Shown in pieces: positions 26,401 to 34,983 of a stretch of DNA of 64,000 nt. How positions within the stretch are numbered: the stretch's first letter is position 1; every line of letters begins with the position of its first letter. The notes beneath the pieces are model-generated. The model made no database searches, was not told where the DNA came from, and saw nothing but the letters and a program-made list of their open reading frames with translations. The translations under genes and the position numbers were made by a program. The DNA is taken from NCBI GenBank assembly GCA_945890485.1, contig CAMDCN010000004.1, positions 248,001 through 312,000 of the forward strand. The letters run 5' to 3'. The stretch is from Candidatus Sulfopaludibacter sp. SbA3. Its GTDB lineage: Bacteria; Acidobacteriota; Terriglobia; Bryobacterales; Bryobacteraceae.

Positions 26401-26630
26401 CGGCCCGGAGGAAGTAGCGGCGTCTGGAAACCGCCGTCATTCGAAGAACGAACGACACGCGCAAACCCCGTCTGCGCCTCGCGCAGGTTTACCGTGGCGT
26501 TCGGGACCGGAGCGCCGGAAGGGTCAAGCACGCTGCCGGAGATGGAACCGGTGGTTTCCTGGCCCGATAGGATCGTAAGATTGCCGAGAACAAAAGCGAT
26601 GGCGATGGCCGTACGCGTCAAAGAGTTCAT
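23403..26630 (-). CDS. TonB-dependent receptor with carboxypeptidase-regulatory-like N-terminus (Oar-like)
   Basis: A ~1,075-residue outer-membrane receptor of the type expanded in Acidobacteriota. The signal peptide (MNSLTRTAIAIAFVLGNLTILSGQ) is followed by a CarboxypepD_reg/Cna-like domain (~25-105, TGSISGSVLDPSGAPVPNATVNL). The plug (~115-230) contains NVNGLRAGSNNILMDGL and EFKVLTSMFAAEYGKQAG, and a large barrel ends in VQFALKLQF. I place the start at 26630, where the signal peptide begins, not at the frame opening at 26687. Such receptors probably import oligosaccharides, peptides or other large nutrients; the ligand is unknown. A membrane-anchored winged-helix protein is encoded divergently 126 bp away and may control it. 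Confidence 0.9.
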   Translation of the reverse strand: MNSLTRTAIAIAFVLGNLTILSGQETTGSISGSVLDPSGAPVPNATVNLREAQTGFARVVRSSNDGGFQTPLLPPGRYEVSVQQPGFSLFRRTGVVVSVTERVFVECKRSVEAVEQSVSVTDTIPLVQSESATQGRVISGSTLRSLPLATRNYAQLLALTAGVSQALTNADTVGLGNVNPNVNGLRAGSNNILMDGLTAHGALNNSPANIGSPALDFLAEFKVLTSMFAAEYGKQAGSVVNVVTRSGDNDLHASSWEFFRNTKLNARNFFGTRRGQNNQNQFGFTVGGPVIIPRLFNGKNRTFFFAGYEGLRQRNANSTAAINSYSLPTADNRAGRFTTLIRDPLNGLPCSAADSRGCFPNNTIPASRINPISRNIMEALIPLPNVVTGSAINYIRAGNLRGENNQYFLRGDHAFSDRQRINVRYFRSPAQTENPGVLPGFAAASVTGKWDLGLTATQLLSPNNFSELRLGWARNLSIGGGANLNTTDPRSLGIPATNDLPGMPVININGVVTFGRDQYFRDNVHSYTLSDNFTSIRGRHTMKFGVELRQARMQASNTLTNRPRWVFSGQSTTSSFADFLLDLPSQRTYGVGSGVVNLLSFSSNLFVQDDFKVNRHLTFNIGLRYEYNSPPVEAQKTFIGFWPDRYTGPGTPESAGIITAGLNGVPKSTVFAPRTNFAPRFGFAYSPGQSGRLAIRGGFGIYYDQAAGQVAQQYFNNPPVLAQRNVVFPVTGVPDGYLYRVEGLDPNVLPIPTTTSNITLTALEKNPKNDTVQQWNLDLQRQLPGNIVLQAAYVGTHGTHLFMARNINFPRPGADGVFRRPFVGFGPIRYMANNGNSIYHSGQFTFNKRFARNAQILAAYTFSKAIDDAAGTDRYFVNGAGNPLNFRSNRGPATFDRPHRFTTSFNVEIPNPWQAARLLLGGWQLAGVAVLQSGTPFEITNNQSALDLDGDMGNAGSGGRADYVGGDIYTSGRTIDRLGGWLNRNAFARAPRTRYGNLGRGVARGPSHGNIDVAIDKQFPLWERFRLSFRAEAFNLLNNPNFANPSGNLDAANFGVISSTVNNARIVQFALKLQF

Positions 26631-26677
26631 ACCGCTTAGTTCATACGATCCGTACCTGGAAAGGCAGGGGGAGCAGA

Positions 26678-26697
26678 GGGTGACCACGGGGTCACCC
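26678..26697. promoter_or_regulatory. 20-bp inverted repeat between TonB receptor and membrane regulator
   Basis: GGGTGACC and GGTCACCC form a perfect 8-bp inverted repeat around a 4-bp spacer. It lies 48 bp before the receptor start and 60 bp before the regulator start in the divergent region. The position and symmetry suggest an operator serving both genes; a small hairpin is the alternative. Confidence 0.4.
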
Positions 26698-26756
26698 CCT
26701 AAGTCATCTTATTGAAAAGAATAAGTGTTACCCTTCGGAGGTCGGACGGAGGAGTG

Positions 26757-27977
26757 ATGCGGCAATCCCCTACAGTCGAAGAGCGAAAGTGGCTGACCGA
26801 TCGGCGTTGGCTGGCCGTGGAGCGGGTTCTAGCGAGCCCGAAGTTCTGCCAGGCGACCCGGATCTCCGCCTTTCTCCGCTACGTGAGCGAGCGCACTCTC
26901 ACCGGCAAGCCGGAGGAGGCGACCGAACAGCAGGTTGGTATTCACGTCTTCGGCCGGACCCCGGGCTACAACCCGGCCGAGGACAACATCGTCCGCAGCA
27001 CTGCCCGTCAACTCCGGGAGCGCCTCGCCCTCTACTACCAGGAAGAGGGACGGGAGGACGCCATCCGCATCGTCCTCGCTCGCGGTTCGTATCTGCCTGC
27101 CTTTGAGGAGAGGACCGTCGAACCCGTTGAGGCGCCACCGGCGCCGCTCCCGCCGCCCCCGAGCTCGCGACGGTCCTGGCTAACCGCCGGTTTCGCCGCC
27201 GCTACGTTGGCAGGCGCTGGCTGGGCCACTTGGAAACCGCGGCCCGAGACGATTTGGGATTGGCTGACCGAATCGCCGAAACCGCTGCTTCTCGTTCCGG
27301 GCGACAGCGGCAGCGTGATCCGGCAGAATCTCACGCGTCGGAGCATCTCCGTCGCGGACTACGCCAGCGGAGCCTATCAAGACACAGCCGCCGCCGCGTT
27401 TAGGCCGGACGTCCTCGAAGACCTATCTGGCCGCCGCTACACCAGCTTCGCCGATCTTAAGTTCGCCACGCGTCTCGCCATGCTCCCGCAGATGCCCCGG
27501 GAGCGCTTCGCCGTTCGATTCGCGCGGGACCTGCATGTGGATGACCTGAAAGGCGCCAATATCATCCTGGTCGGCGCCCCCCAGGGCAACCCGTGGGTCG
27601 AGTTGTTTCACAAGGACCTGAACTTTCAGATCCATTCGAACGAGGCCGCCCGGACCCTAACCTTCGTCAACCGCCGCCCACGGACCGGCGAGACGGCCCG
27701 CTACGAATACGCGGCTACCTCCTCCGACCGGCACGCTTACGCACTCCTCGGCTTCGGACAAAATCTCGATCAATCCGGTGTCGTGCTGCTCGTGCAGGGC
27801 ACTACGGTGGCCGGCATCGAAGCGGCGACCGAATTTTTGTTTAACGAGGAGAGCATGGCCCCCATTCTCCGCCAGGCCAGGGCCGGGCGGCACTTCGAGG
27901 TGTTGCTCGAGACAAAATTCCTCAACGCCAGTTCCGTGGGAACCGCGGTCCGCGCCATCCGTTTGGACGGCGGCTGA
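26757..27977 (+). CDS. Membrane-anchored winged-helix-like regulator (acidobacterial type)
   Basis: A 406-residue protein. Residues ~5-115 are a DNA-binding-like region with SPKFCQATRISAFLRYVSERTL, EQQVGIHVFGRTPGYNPAEDNIVRSTARQLRERL and LYYQEEG, a pattern I know from many Acidobacteriota proteins annotated as helix-turn-helix or winged-helix. A proline-rich linker and one transmembrane helix (~139-157, WLTAGFAAATLAGAGW) lead to a ~240-residue, probably periplasmic, domain. The layout resembles ToxR/CadC one-component membrane regulators. The ATG at 26757 is chosen because GGAGGAG lies just before it. Divergent from one TonB receptor and convergent with another, it may couple substrate sensing to receptor expression. 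Confidence 0.75.
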   Translation: MRQSPTVEERKWLTDRRWLAVERVLASPKFCQATRISAFLRYVSERTLTGKPEEATEQQVGIHVFGRTPGYNPAEDNIVRSTARQLRERLALYYQEEGREDAIRIVLARGSYLPAFEERTVEPVEAPPAPLPPPPSSRRSWLTAGFAAATLAGAGWATWKPRPETIWDWLTESPKPLLLVPGDSGSVIRQNLTRRSISVADYASGAYQDTAAAAFRPDVLEDLSGRRYTSFADLKFATRLAMLPQMPRERFAVRFARDLHVDDLKGANIILVGAPQGNPWVELFHKDLNFQIHSNEAARTLTFVNRRPRTGETARYEYAATSSDRHAYALLGFGQNLDQSGVVLLVQGTTVAGIEAATEFLFNEESMAPILRQARAGRHFEVLLETKFLNASSVGTAVRAIRLDGG

Positions 27978-28030
27978 GCCCGGTAGACCGCTCTCGCGGC
28001 GCGCCGGGCCCATCGCCCCCAAGGAACCGG

Positions 28031-31000
28031 TTAGAACTCGAACCGGCCCACGAGTTGCACGAAGCGCGCCGACTTGGCTGAAGTGATTAAGCCAAAGCTC
28101 GGCGAGTTGAAGAAGGCCTGACCAGCCGGATTCACCTGGACACTCAACGCCGTGTTCGGGCCATCGAAGTTGGTGTAATTCAGGAAGTTAAACGCTTCGC
28201 CACGCAGCTCAAACCGCATCCGGTCCTTGATCGCGAAGATCCGGGAGACAGCCAGATCGATATTGAACTCGCCGATCTGGCGCAGGGTGTTCCGGCCCAG
28301 ATTGCCGATCGCCGCAGGCAGAACAAGAGTCCGATTGGCGCCAGATCCCGCAAACAGCGGACCGGCCGGCAGGAACGGGAAGTTCGTCGCCGTTGGCGCC
28401 AACAGGTAACGAATGGCCTGCCCTTCAGGCGTCATCTCCGGTGCCTTGGCCTGTCCATCGGTACCCACAACAAACGGGCGCTGCTGACCGGCTCCTGGCC
28501 ACAGAGTATTCTGCGCGATCGTATCCGGCAGACCGCTGCGCGCGATCACAATCGGGCTGACGGTGAAGCCCCGCAGCCATAGGGGACCGGTCGTCTTATA
28601 CTGCACCGAAGCCGCAAAAACGTGCGGACGGTCAAAGTTCGACCGCGCGCGGTCCAGATTCCGGAAGAAGCTCGGGAACTGGCCGCCATCGACGTCGTTC
28701 GGCTGCGAGAAGCTGAACAGGCCGGTGCCGTCGTCAATCGACTTCGAGAACGTATACGTCGCGTTCCAGCCGAAGGAGCGGGAGAACTGCTTGGCAGCCT
28801 TCAACTGCAATGAATGATAGCTGGAGGTGCCAGCGTGGACGAATGAGTTCAGGTTGCCGACGAGCGGCAGCCGGCGGGCCTGTTGATTGGCCGCCGCGGT
28901 GCCGATGCGCGCCAACTCTTCGCCGCGTTCAAATGGGATGGGGTTGAAGGCCAAGCTCAGCGGCAGATTGTTGCCACGGCTGCCGACGTAACTGATGTCC
29001 GCCACCGTCCCGCGCATTACTTCGCGCTGGATACCGAAGTTCCACTGGTAGCTGCGGGGCATTGGGTTGATTTCGCCAAACTGCGCCCCGGAATTCAGCG
29101 GGTTGTTCAGCGTAGCATTGCGTTCGACGAAGAACGGGTCGGCGAAGTCCTGGACGGCAACCAGTGGCATTCCCTGGGACAAGCGGAAGGGCTGCGCAAC
29201 GCCCACGCCCAGATCGGGGAAAGACTGTGCGACCGTGAAGCCGGGATAGCCCACGACACCGCCCAGATTCGAGAAGATCTGGCTGAAGAATACGCCGGCG
29301 CCCGTCCGGATGACAGTCTTGGGATCGAGCGAATAGGCGAAGCCCACACGCGGCGCGAAGTTCGTCTTGGCCGCGTCCAGATTCAGCGAGCGCGTAGCGT
29401 TGACGCCGGCCACGAGCAGCTTGCCGGTGACAATATCGAGCCGCGAATAGATGTCGTTCGACATCGTCATCGGCGACTCGTACTCGTAGCGAATGCCAAG
29501 GTTGAGCGTCAGGCGGCGGGATACTTTCCAGTCATCCTGCACGAACACGCCGAGGTTTGTGTTCCGGCGGCCCGTTGGCGGCTGCGGCAGGGCGTAATTA
29601 GCCGTAGAGACCAAGCCTTGCAGGAAATCGCCCATGGCATGAATCGGGTTGCCCGCGTTCCGGTTGGCGGCGCTCAGTTCGCCGTTAAAGGCATAGACTC
29701 CGGCGAAGCTCCCGCCCGGATTGAAGACATTGAACTGATTCTTCCGGAGCTGGAACCCGGTCTTAACTGTATGCGCGCCGGTGGTGCGGGTAAGCGCAAA
29801 CGAACCCTGGTAGTTGTTGTCAATCTGGCGGCGGTAGGTGTTGGTATCGATGCCCATGCTTCGCCAACCGCTGATGCCCATGATGGGCGTTGCGGCGAAA
29901 GAGGAGCGTTCGATGCCGAGCGTCTCGCGAACGTTAATGCCCAGGCTGGGCGGATCAATTTGCGGGTTGTTCCGTTGGAAGCCAGCAAAGGCCTCGGTGA
30001 TGACGCGCGGCGACCAGATATGCGTCCAGGAGAGAGAGACCTGATGACCGGTGGTGAGGCTGTCGCCGACGCGCGGATCAAGCGGACCGGGGAGAATCGG
30101 TCCGCTCGGGCTGTTCACTTTGAAACCCGTGTAGCGGCCGCTAAGGCGCGCCGCGGTTCCGACGGCGTGGTCGCCCCGCACGGTGAACTGATTGTCGACC
30201 GTGCCGTTTGAACCGGCGCTGAGGTAGTTGTTCAGCGTGCGGCCGTTGGCAGGGTCCGGTACGCCGGACTGGTTCGGTGCCGGAAGCAAGGCTAACACTT
30301 TCTGCGCTGCGGGGTCCAGACGGGAGGCCGGAATCTGATTGTTGGGGAACGGTGCATTGTTAACCGAGTCGAACAACACGATTGGATTGCCGGAGAAATC
30401 GCCGCGGCGGGCGGCTTCCGTTGGAATAGTCGACTGGTTGTTGAACGGCGAAATCCGGCGGAGCCCTTCATAGTTAAAGAAGAAGAACGTTCTATCCTTG
30501 CCGTTATACAACTTCGGAATCACCACCGGACCGCCGATCTTGCCGCCGAACTGGTTGTAACGGTCCGACTGCCGCTCCTGACCGCGCAAATTACGGAAGA
30601 AATTGTTCGCGTTCAGCTTCTCGTTGCGGAAGTACTCGTACAAGCTACCGTGAAAATCGTTGGTGCCGCTGTCGGACACGACACTGATGAAACCGCCGGA
30701 CGTACGGCCGTATTCCGCCGTGTAACCCGAGGTCAATACCCGAAACTCGCGGATGGCTTCCGTAGACGGAATACGCTGGACGCCACCGGTGGAACCGGAG
30801 ACGACACTAACGCCGTCGACGGCGAACTCGGAGTTCAGGGTGCGGGACCCGTTGATCGAAAGCTGCGAGGCGTTGATACCCGTAGCCGCGCCGCCGCTCG
30901 AAACGCCGCCGACAAGGGTCAGCAGGTTGAGGATGTTCCGGTTCGGCATCGGCAGGTCTTTCACCTGCGTTGTGTTGATGATGGCGCCCATCGCGGAGGT

Positions 31001-31402
31001 TTCGGCCTCCAGTTGGCCGAGGCCTTCGCCTACGACGGTGATGGTTTCCGCGACGTCGCCGAGGGTCAGCGTCACGTCGACGCGAGCGCGCTGCTGCAAC
31101 TGGAGCGTGATGGAGGAAACCTCCGCCCGTTTGAAACCCTTGGCCTCCACGCGCAGCGAATACAAACCAGCCGTCAGCGCCGGAGCGGTGTAGGCGCCGG
31201 AGTCGCTGGTCTTCCCTTGGAAGACGACCGTTCCCCGGGCAGTGTTGATAATAGTGACATTCGCACCGGCGACCGTAGCGCCAGAGGAATCGGAGACCGT
31301 GCCACTCAGGGCGCCGGTCACATCCTGAGCAGGGAGCGTGGCGGCACACAAGGCCGCCAGTATACAGACCTGATTGAAGCGAAGCATTATTCTGATTGTC
31401 AT
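28031..31402 (-). CDS. Second large Oar-like TonB-dependent receptor
   Basis: A ~1,123-residue outer-membrane receptor. A signal peptide (MTIRIMLRFNQVCILAALCAATLPAQ) precedes a Cna/carboxypeptidase-regulatory-like domain (~28-105, VTGALSGTVSDSSGATVAGANV). The plug has LSINGSRTLNSEFAVDGV and EFRVLTSGYTAEYGRTSGG, and the long barrel ends in VQLVGRFEF with a terminal Phe. It belongs to the same family as the receptor at 23403-26630, but the two are well diverged rather than a recent tandem copy. Starts at 31423, 31402 and 31387 are all in frame and none has a clear Shine-Dalgarno sequence. A 16-bp perfect palindrome lies 33 bp upstream. The ligand is unknown. Confidence 0.9.
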   Translation of the reverse strand: MTIRIMLRFNQVCILAALCAATLPAQDVTGALSGTVSDSSGATVAGANVTIINTARGTVVFQGKTSDSGAYTAPALTAGLYSLRVEAKGFKRAEVSSITLQLQQRARVDVTLTLGDVAETITVVGEGLGQLEAETSAMGAIINTTQVKDLPMPNRNILNLLTLVGGVSSGGAATGINASQLSINGSRTLNSEFAVDGVSVVSGSTGGVQRIPSTEAIREFRVLTSGYTAEYGRTSGGFISVVSDSGTNDFHGSLYEYFRNEKLNANNFFRNLRGQERQSDRYNQFGGKIGGPVVIPKLYNGKDRTFFFFNYEGLRRISPFNNQSTIPTEAARRGDFSGNPIVLFDSVNNAPFPNNQIPASRLDPAAQKVLALLPAPNQSGVPDPANGRTLNNYLSAGSNGTVDNQFTVRGDHAVGTAARLSGRYTGFKVNSPSGPILPGPLDPRVGDSLTTGHQVSLSWTHIWSPRVITEAFAGFQRNNPQIDPPSLGINVRETLGIERSSFAATPIMGISGWRSMGIDTNTYRRQIDNNYQGSFALTRTTGAHTVKTGFQLRKNQFNVFNPGGSFAGVYAFNGELSAANRNAGNPIHAMGDFLQGLVSTANYALPQPPTGRRNTNLGVFVQDDWKVSRRLTLNLGIRYEYESPMTMSNDIYSRLDIVTGKLLVAGVNATRSLNLDAAKTNFAPRVGFAYSLDPKTVIRTGAGVFFSQIFSNLGGVVGYPGFTVAQSFPDLGVGVAQPFRLSQGMPLVAVQDFADPFFVERNATLNNPLNSGAQFGEINPMPRSYQWNFGIQREVMRGTVADISYVGSRGNNLPLSLAFNPIPFERGEELARIGTAAANQQARRLPLVGNLNSFVHAGTSSYHSLQLKAAKQFSRSFGWNATYTFSKSIDDGTGLFSFSQPNDVDGGQFPSFFRNLDRARSNFDRPHVFAASVQYKTTGPLWLRGFTVSPIVIARSGLPDTIAQNTLWPGAGQQRPFVVGTDGQAKAPEMTPEGQAIRYLLAPTATNFPFLPAGPLFAGSGANRTLVLPAAIGNLGRNTLRQIGEFNIDLAVSRIFAIKDRMRFELRGEAFNFLNYTNFDGPNTALSVQVNPAGQAFFNSPSFGLITSAKSARFVQLVGRFEF

Positions 31403-31434
31403 GGATGACAACGCGATTGGCAAGGATTATTTAA

Positions 31435-31450
31435 ATCCCGAATTCGGGAT
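31435..31450. promoter_or_regulatory. Perfect 16-bp palindrome upstream of the second TonB receptor
   Basis: ATCCCGAATTCGGGAT is fully self-complementary and lies in the ~107-bp gap between the ABC-F gene and the receptor start, 33 bp before the chosen start codon. The surrounding bases are AT-rich, as expected for a promoter. A dimeric regulator site is the simplest reading. Confidence 0.45.
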
Positions 31451-31509
31451 AAGTTCTTTCTAATCCAATAGTTAACAACTAAATCGCAGTTCGGCTAGGG
31501 AGCTGCCGC

Positions 31510-33426
31510 CTAGGCCATTGCCTCGAGCGCCGCCGAGGTTTCTTCCCACTCCGCCATCGCCTTTTCTAAGTCGCCCCGCTTTTGCTCCAGCATCCCCGCC
31601 ACGCGCAAAGCCTCTTCGGCGCTCACATACGGTCGGCCTTCCAACTCCGCGATATCCGACTCTGCATGGGCGATCGCCTGCTCCAACTGCTTGCAGCGAT
31701 CCTCCATCTGCTTCAACTTCATCGGGTTGACGCGCTTCTTCTGCTCCACCGCCGGCGCCGCGGCCACCGCGACCGGAGCCGCCGCGAGCTGCTCCGTCAT
31801 CTTCGCTTCCAGAATCTCGTCCTGACCCGACTTCTTCCACAAGTACTCTTCGTAATTGCCGGGGTAGATTTCGACTCCGCCGCCGCCCACTTCAAACACC
31901 TTCGTCGCCAGCTTGTCGATGAAGTAGCGATCGTGCGAAACCAGCACCACAGTGCCTGTAAACGAGGCGAGGGATTCGAGCAGCACATCCTTGGCCCGCA
32001 TATCTAAATGGTTTGTCGGTTCGTCGAGCAGCATGAAGTTCGACGGCCGCAGCAGCATTTTCGCGAGCGCATACCGGTTCCGCTCGCCGCCGGAGAGCAC
32101 CCCGATCTTCTTGAACACATCGTCTTCGCTAAAGAGGAAACAGCCCAGCAGGCTCCGCAGCTCCGTCTGCGTCTTCCCGCCGCCGACGCTGGTGATGTCG
32201 TCGAGCAGCGTCGCATTCACGTCGAGTTCCTTGTACTGGTCCTGAGCGAAGTAGTCGACGTCAACGTTATGGCCGAGCGTATAACTGCCCCGCGTTAAAG
32301 GCTCCGCACCGGAGAGCAGCTTGATGAGCGTCGACTTCCCCGCCCCGTTGTGGCCGACCAGCACGATCCGCTCGCCCCGTTCAATCGTGAACGTAACATC
32401 GGAAAACACCGTTTTTGACCCGTAGACTTTCGCGATACCCTTACATTCCGCTACCACGCGGCCGCTTGCTTTCGGTTGCGGGAACGAGAAATGGATGGTC
32501 TTCTCTTCTGGCGGGATTTCGATACGCTCGATCTTTTCGAGCTCCTTGATCCGGCTCTGCACCTGCTTGGCCTTGGTCGCCTGCGCGCGGAACCGATTGA
32601 TGAACGCTTCGAGGGCGTCCACTCGCTCCTTCTGATTCCGGTACGCCGCTTCGAGTTGCTCCCGCCGCTCAGTCTTCTGCTGCAAATACTTCTCGTAGTT
32701 GCCGCTGTAGAAGTGCATCCCCTTGTTCCAGATTTCGACGATCTTCTTTACCGTCACATCCAGGAAGTACCGGTCGTGCGAGATCATGACGAACGCGTAC
32801 GGGTAGGTCTGCAGGTAGTGCTCCAGCCAATCGCGCGCTTCAATATCGAGGTGGTTCGTCGGCTCGTCGAGCAGCAACAGGCTCGGCTTTTCGAGCAGCA
32901 GTTTCCCCAGCGCAATCCGCATCTGCCAGCCGCCGGAGAACTCTTCCGTCGGCCGTCGCCAATCGTCCTTCTGGAAGCCAAGGCCATCAAGCACCATGCC
33001 CACCTGCGACTCGATGTTGTAACCGTCGCGGGAGGTGAACTCGTTCTCCAATCGATGAAACCGTTCGGTAACGGCGTTGTATTCCGGGCTCGACGGATCG
33101 AGCTCGGACATCGATACCGTCAGCGCCTCCATCTCCTGTTCCATCGCCTTGACGTTGTCGAATACGCTCATGCATTCGGCAAACACACTGCGCCCACGCA
33201 GGGACAGACCATCCTGCGGCAGGTACCCGATGGTCATACCCTTGGTGAATTGAATGGTCCCGTAGTCGAGCGTGTCCATTCCGCCCAGGATCTTCAGCAG
33301 GGTCGATTTGCCGGTGCCGTTGCCTCCCACGAGACCGGCCCGCTCCTGCGGCGTAATCAGCCAGGAGACATTTTCAAAAAGCAGTTTAGGGCCGAAGCGC
33401 TTGCCGGCAAGGTTTAACGTGATCAT
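31510..33426 (-). CDS. ABC-F family ATP-binding protein
   Basis: A 638-residue cytoplasmic protein with two fused ABC ATPase domains and no membrane segment, the hallmark of ABC-F proteins that act on ribosomes. Walker A motifs are GGNGTGKSTLLK and GHNGAGKSTLIK, signatures EFSGGWQMRIALG and LSGGERNRYALAK, and Walker B motifs LLLLDEPTNHLD and FMLLDEPTNHLD, all intact. The linker between domains (~240-320) is a charged helical hairpin. The last ~75 residues form a coiled coil (KKRVNPMKLKQMEDRCKQL), as in Uup. Likely roles are translation-elongation rescue or antibiotic protection; the subfamily cannot be fixed. The ATG directly follows the stop of the D-aminoacylase gene. Confidence 0.92.
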   Translation of the reverse strand: MITLNLAGKRFGPKLLFENVSWLITPQERAGLVGGNGTGKSTLLKILGGMDTLDYGTIQFTKGMTIGYLPQDGLSLRGRSVFAECMSVFDNVKAMEQEMEALTVSMSELDPSSPEYNAVTERFHRLENEFTSRDGYNIESQVGMVLDGLGFQKDDWRRPTEEFSGGWQMRIALGKLLLEKPSLLLLDEPTNHLDIEARDWLEHYLQTYPYAFVMISHDRYFLDVTVKKIVEIWNKGMHFYSGNYEKYLQQKTERREQLEAAYRNQKERVDALEAFINRFRAQATKAKQVQSRIKELEKIERIEIPPEEKTIHFSFPQPKASGRVVAECKGIAKVYGSKTVFSDVTFTIERGERIVLVGHNGAGKSTLIKLLSGAEPLTRGSYTLGHNVDVDYFAQDQYKELDVNATLLDDITSVGGGKTQTELRSLLGCFLFSEDDVFKKIGVLSGGERNRYALAKMLLRPSNFMLLDEPTNHLDMRAKDVLLESLASFTGTVVLVSHDRYFIDKLATKVFEVGGGGVEIYPGNYEEYLWKKSGQDEILEAKMTEQLAAAPVAVAAAPAVEQKKRVNPMKLKQMEDRCKQLEQAIAHAESDIAELEGRPYVSAEEALRVAGMLEQKRGDLEKAMAEWEETSAALEAMA

Positions 33427-34968
33427 TTATGGCTGGTGGCGAAGAATACGGCCCGCGCGGGTTTCTGTCAGTTTGCCTTCGGCAACGGCGGCTTGCCCGT
33501 TGACGAAAACGTAGTCGAAGCCCACCGCATAGGCGTGGGGAGCTTGGTAAGTCGAGGTGTCTTGCACCTTCTCGGGATCGAATAGAACTAAGTCAGCGGC
33601 AAAACCCTCCCGCAGGTGCCCGCGATCTTTCAGGTTAAAAGTCCGGGCGGGCAGCGACGTCATCCGGCGGATGGCATCTTCGAGCGTCAGCACCTTGCGC
33701 TTCCGGACGTACTCGGCCAGCACCCGCGGATTGGTTCCGTAGCCGCGCGGATGCGGCATGCCGACGCCGAAATCACGAACCCCGGCGTCGCTGGCGATCG
33801 CGGTATTCGGATACTGCAGAATCCGCAACATGTCCTCATCGCCCATCGAGTGGTACACCATCTGCGCCCCGCCCTGCGCAATCATGTCGAGGATGGTCTC
33901 GGTTTCCCGCTTGCCTTCGAGCTTGGCGATCTCGGCAATGTTCTTGCCTTCGTACTCATTTTTCGGCCGGTATCCGGCCACAATCGCGTAGGAGTAATCT
34001 TTGTGCCCCAAGGTCGCCAACTGAGCGAGCATCTCTTTCGTGATCCGCGCCCGGGTTTCCGGCGCCTTCAGCCGTTCCGCAATCGCGTCCTGCCCGTCGG
34101 CCAGCGCCCAACTTGGCAGCGTGATGCCCAGGTTGGTCGAAGAATGGTCATAGGGATACTGGTCCACGACGACATCCACGCCCTCCCGCCGGAACTGCTC
34201 CACTAAGGCGATGGTCTCTTTCGAGTAGCCCCAAATGGCTGGCGTGTCGATCTTGAAATGCGAAATCTGTACGCGGAGGCCAGACTCTTTGCCGACGGTC
34301 ACCGCCTCAGTGATCGCCTCTTTCACCTTCCGGCCTTCGTCCCGCATGTGGCTCGCATAAACAGCGTTGTACTTGCCCGCCGCCTGTGCCAGCGCCACCA
34401 CTTCCGGCGTATCGGAGTAGGTGCCCGGGATGTAGATCAGGCCGGTCGAAAAACCCACCGCCCCATCGCGCATCGATTGGTCGACAATCGCCTGCATTTT
34501 CGCGATCTCTTCGGCGGTCGCCTTCCGGTTGGCCGTGCCCATCACGTCGCGCCGCACCGCATTGTGGCCGACGAGCGAACCCACATTCAACCCGACCTTG
34601 ATCTCTTCGAGGCGCTTGAACCATGCCGCCAGGTCGGTCCGCGAACCGCCGCAGTTCCCCGTGATGACGGACGTGACACCCTGATGCAGAAAGTTGGCTG
34701 CCTGCGGATTCAGCTCAACGGCGCCTTCAATATGGGTATGTACGTCGATGAAGCCCGGCGCGAGCACGCGGTTCTTTGCATCAACCGTCTGCTCCGCCGT
34801 CTTCCCGGCCAGGTTCCCGATCGCCGCGATTCGGCCGCCCTTCACCGCAACATCGGCCCGGAACCAGGGGTTACCCGTGCCATCAATCACGCGGGCGTTG
34901 CGAATCACCAGGTCAAAATCGGCGGCGCTGGCGGCGACGGCCAGGGAAAGGAACAGCAGCAGGCGCAT
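33427..34968 (-). CDS. Exported N-acyl-D-amino-acid deacylase (amidohydrolase superfamily)
   Basis: A 513-residue metal-dependent hydrolase, close to the length of D-aminoacylases plus a signal peptide (MRLLLFLSLAVAASAA). It should cleave N-acyl-D-amino acids to D-amino acid and carboxylate, probably in the periplasm. Visible metal and active-site elements are FIDVHTHIEG (His77/His79), the cysteine in VITGNCGGS, YASHMRDEG, VQISHFK and the Asp in IASDAGVRD. PRGYGTNPRVLAEYVRKRK and the RDRGHLREGFAADLVLFDPE end fit the family. The stop abuts the ABC-F start and accD lies 15 bases upstream. A D-amino-acid theme recurs at 51552-53347. Confidence 0.88.
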   Translation of the reverse strand: MRLLLFLSLAVAASAADFDLVIRNARVIDGTGNPWFRADVAVKGGRIAAIGNLAGKTAEQTVDAKNRVLAPGFIDVHTHIEGAVELNPQAANFLHQGVTSVITGNCGGSRTDLAAWFKRLEEIKVGLNVGSLVGHNAVRRDVMGTANRKATAEEIAKMQAIVDQSMRDGAVGFSTGLIYIPGTYSDTPEVVALAQAAGKYNAVYASHMRDEGRKVKEAITEAVTVGKESGLRVQISHFKIDTPAIWGYSKETIALVEQFRREGVDVVVDQYPYDHSSTNLGITLPSWALADGQDAIAERLKAPETRARITKEMLAQLATLGHKDYSYAIVAGYRPKNEYEGKNIAEIAKLEGKRETETILDMIAQGGAQMVYHSMGDEDMLRILQYPNTAIASDAGVRDFGVGMPHPRGYGTNPRVLAEYVRKRKVLTLEDAIRRMTSLPARTFNLKDRGHLREGFAADLVLFDPEKVQDTSTYQAPHAYAVGFDYVFVNGQAAVAEGKLTETRAGRILRHQP

Positions 34969-34983
34969 GGAGTAGTCCTTGAA

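Noticed and set aside
28883-30211. 442-codon plus-strand open frame
   Set aside because: Antisense to the barrel of the TonB receptor at 28031-31402; no recognisable domain.
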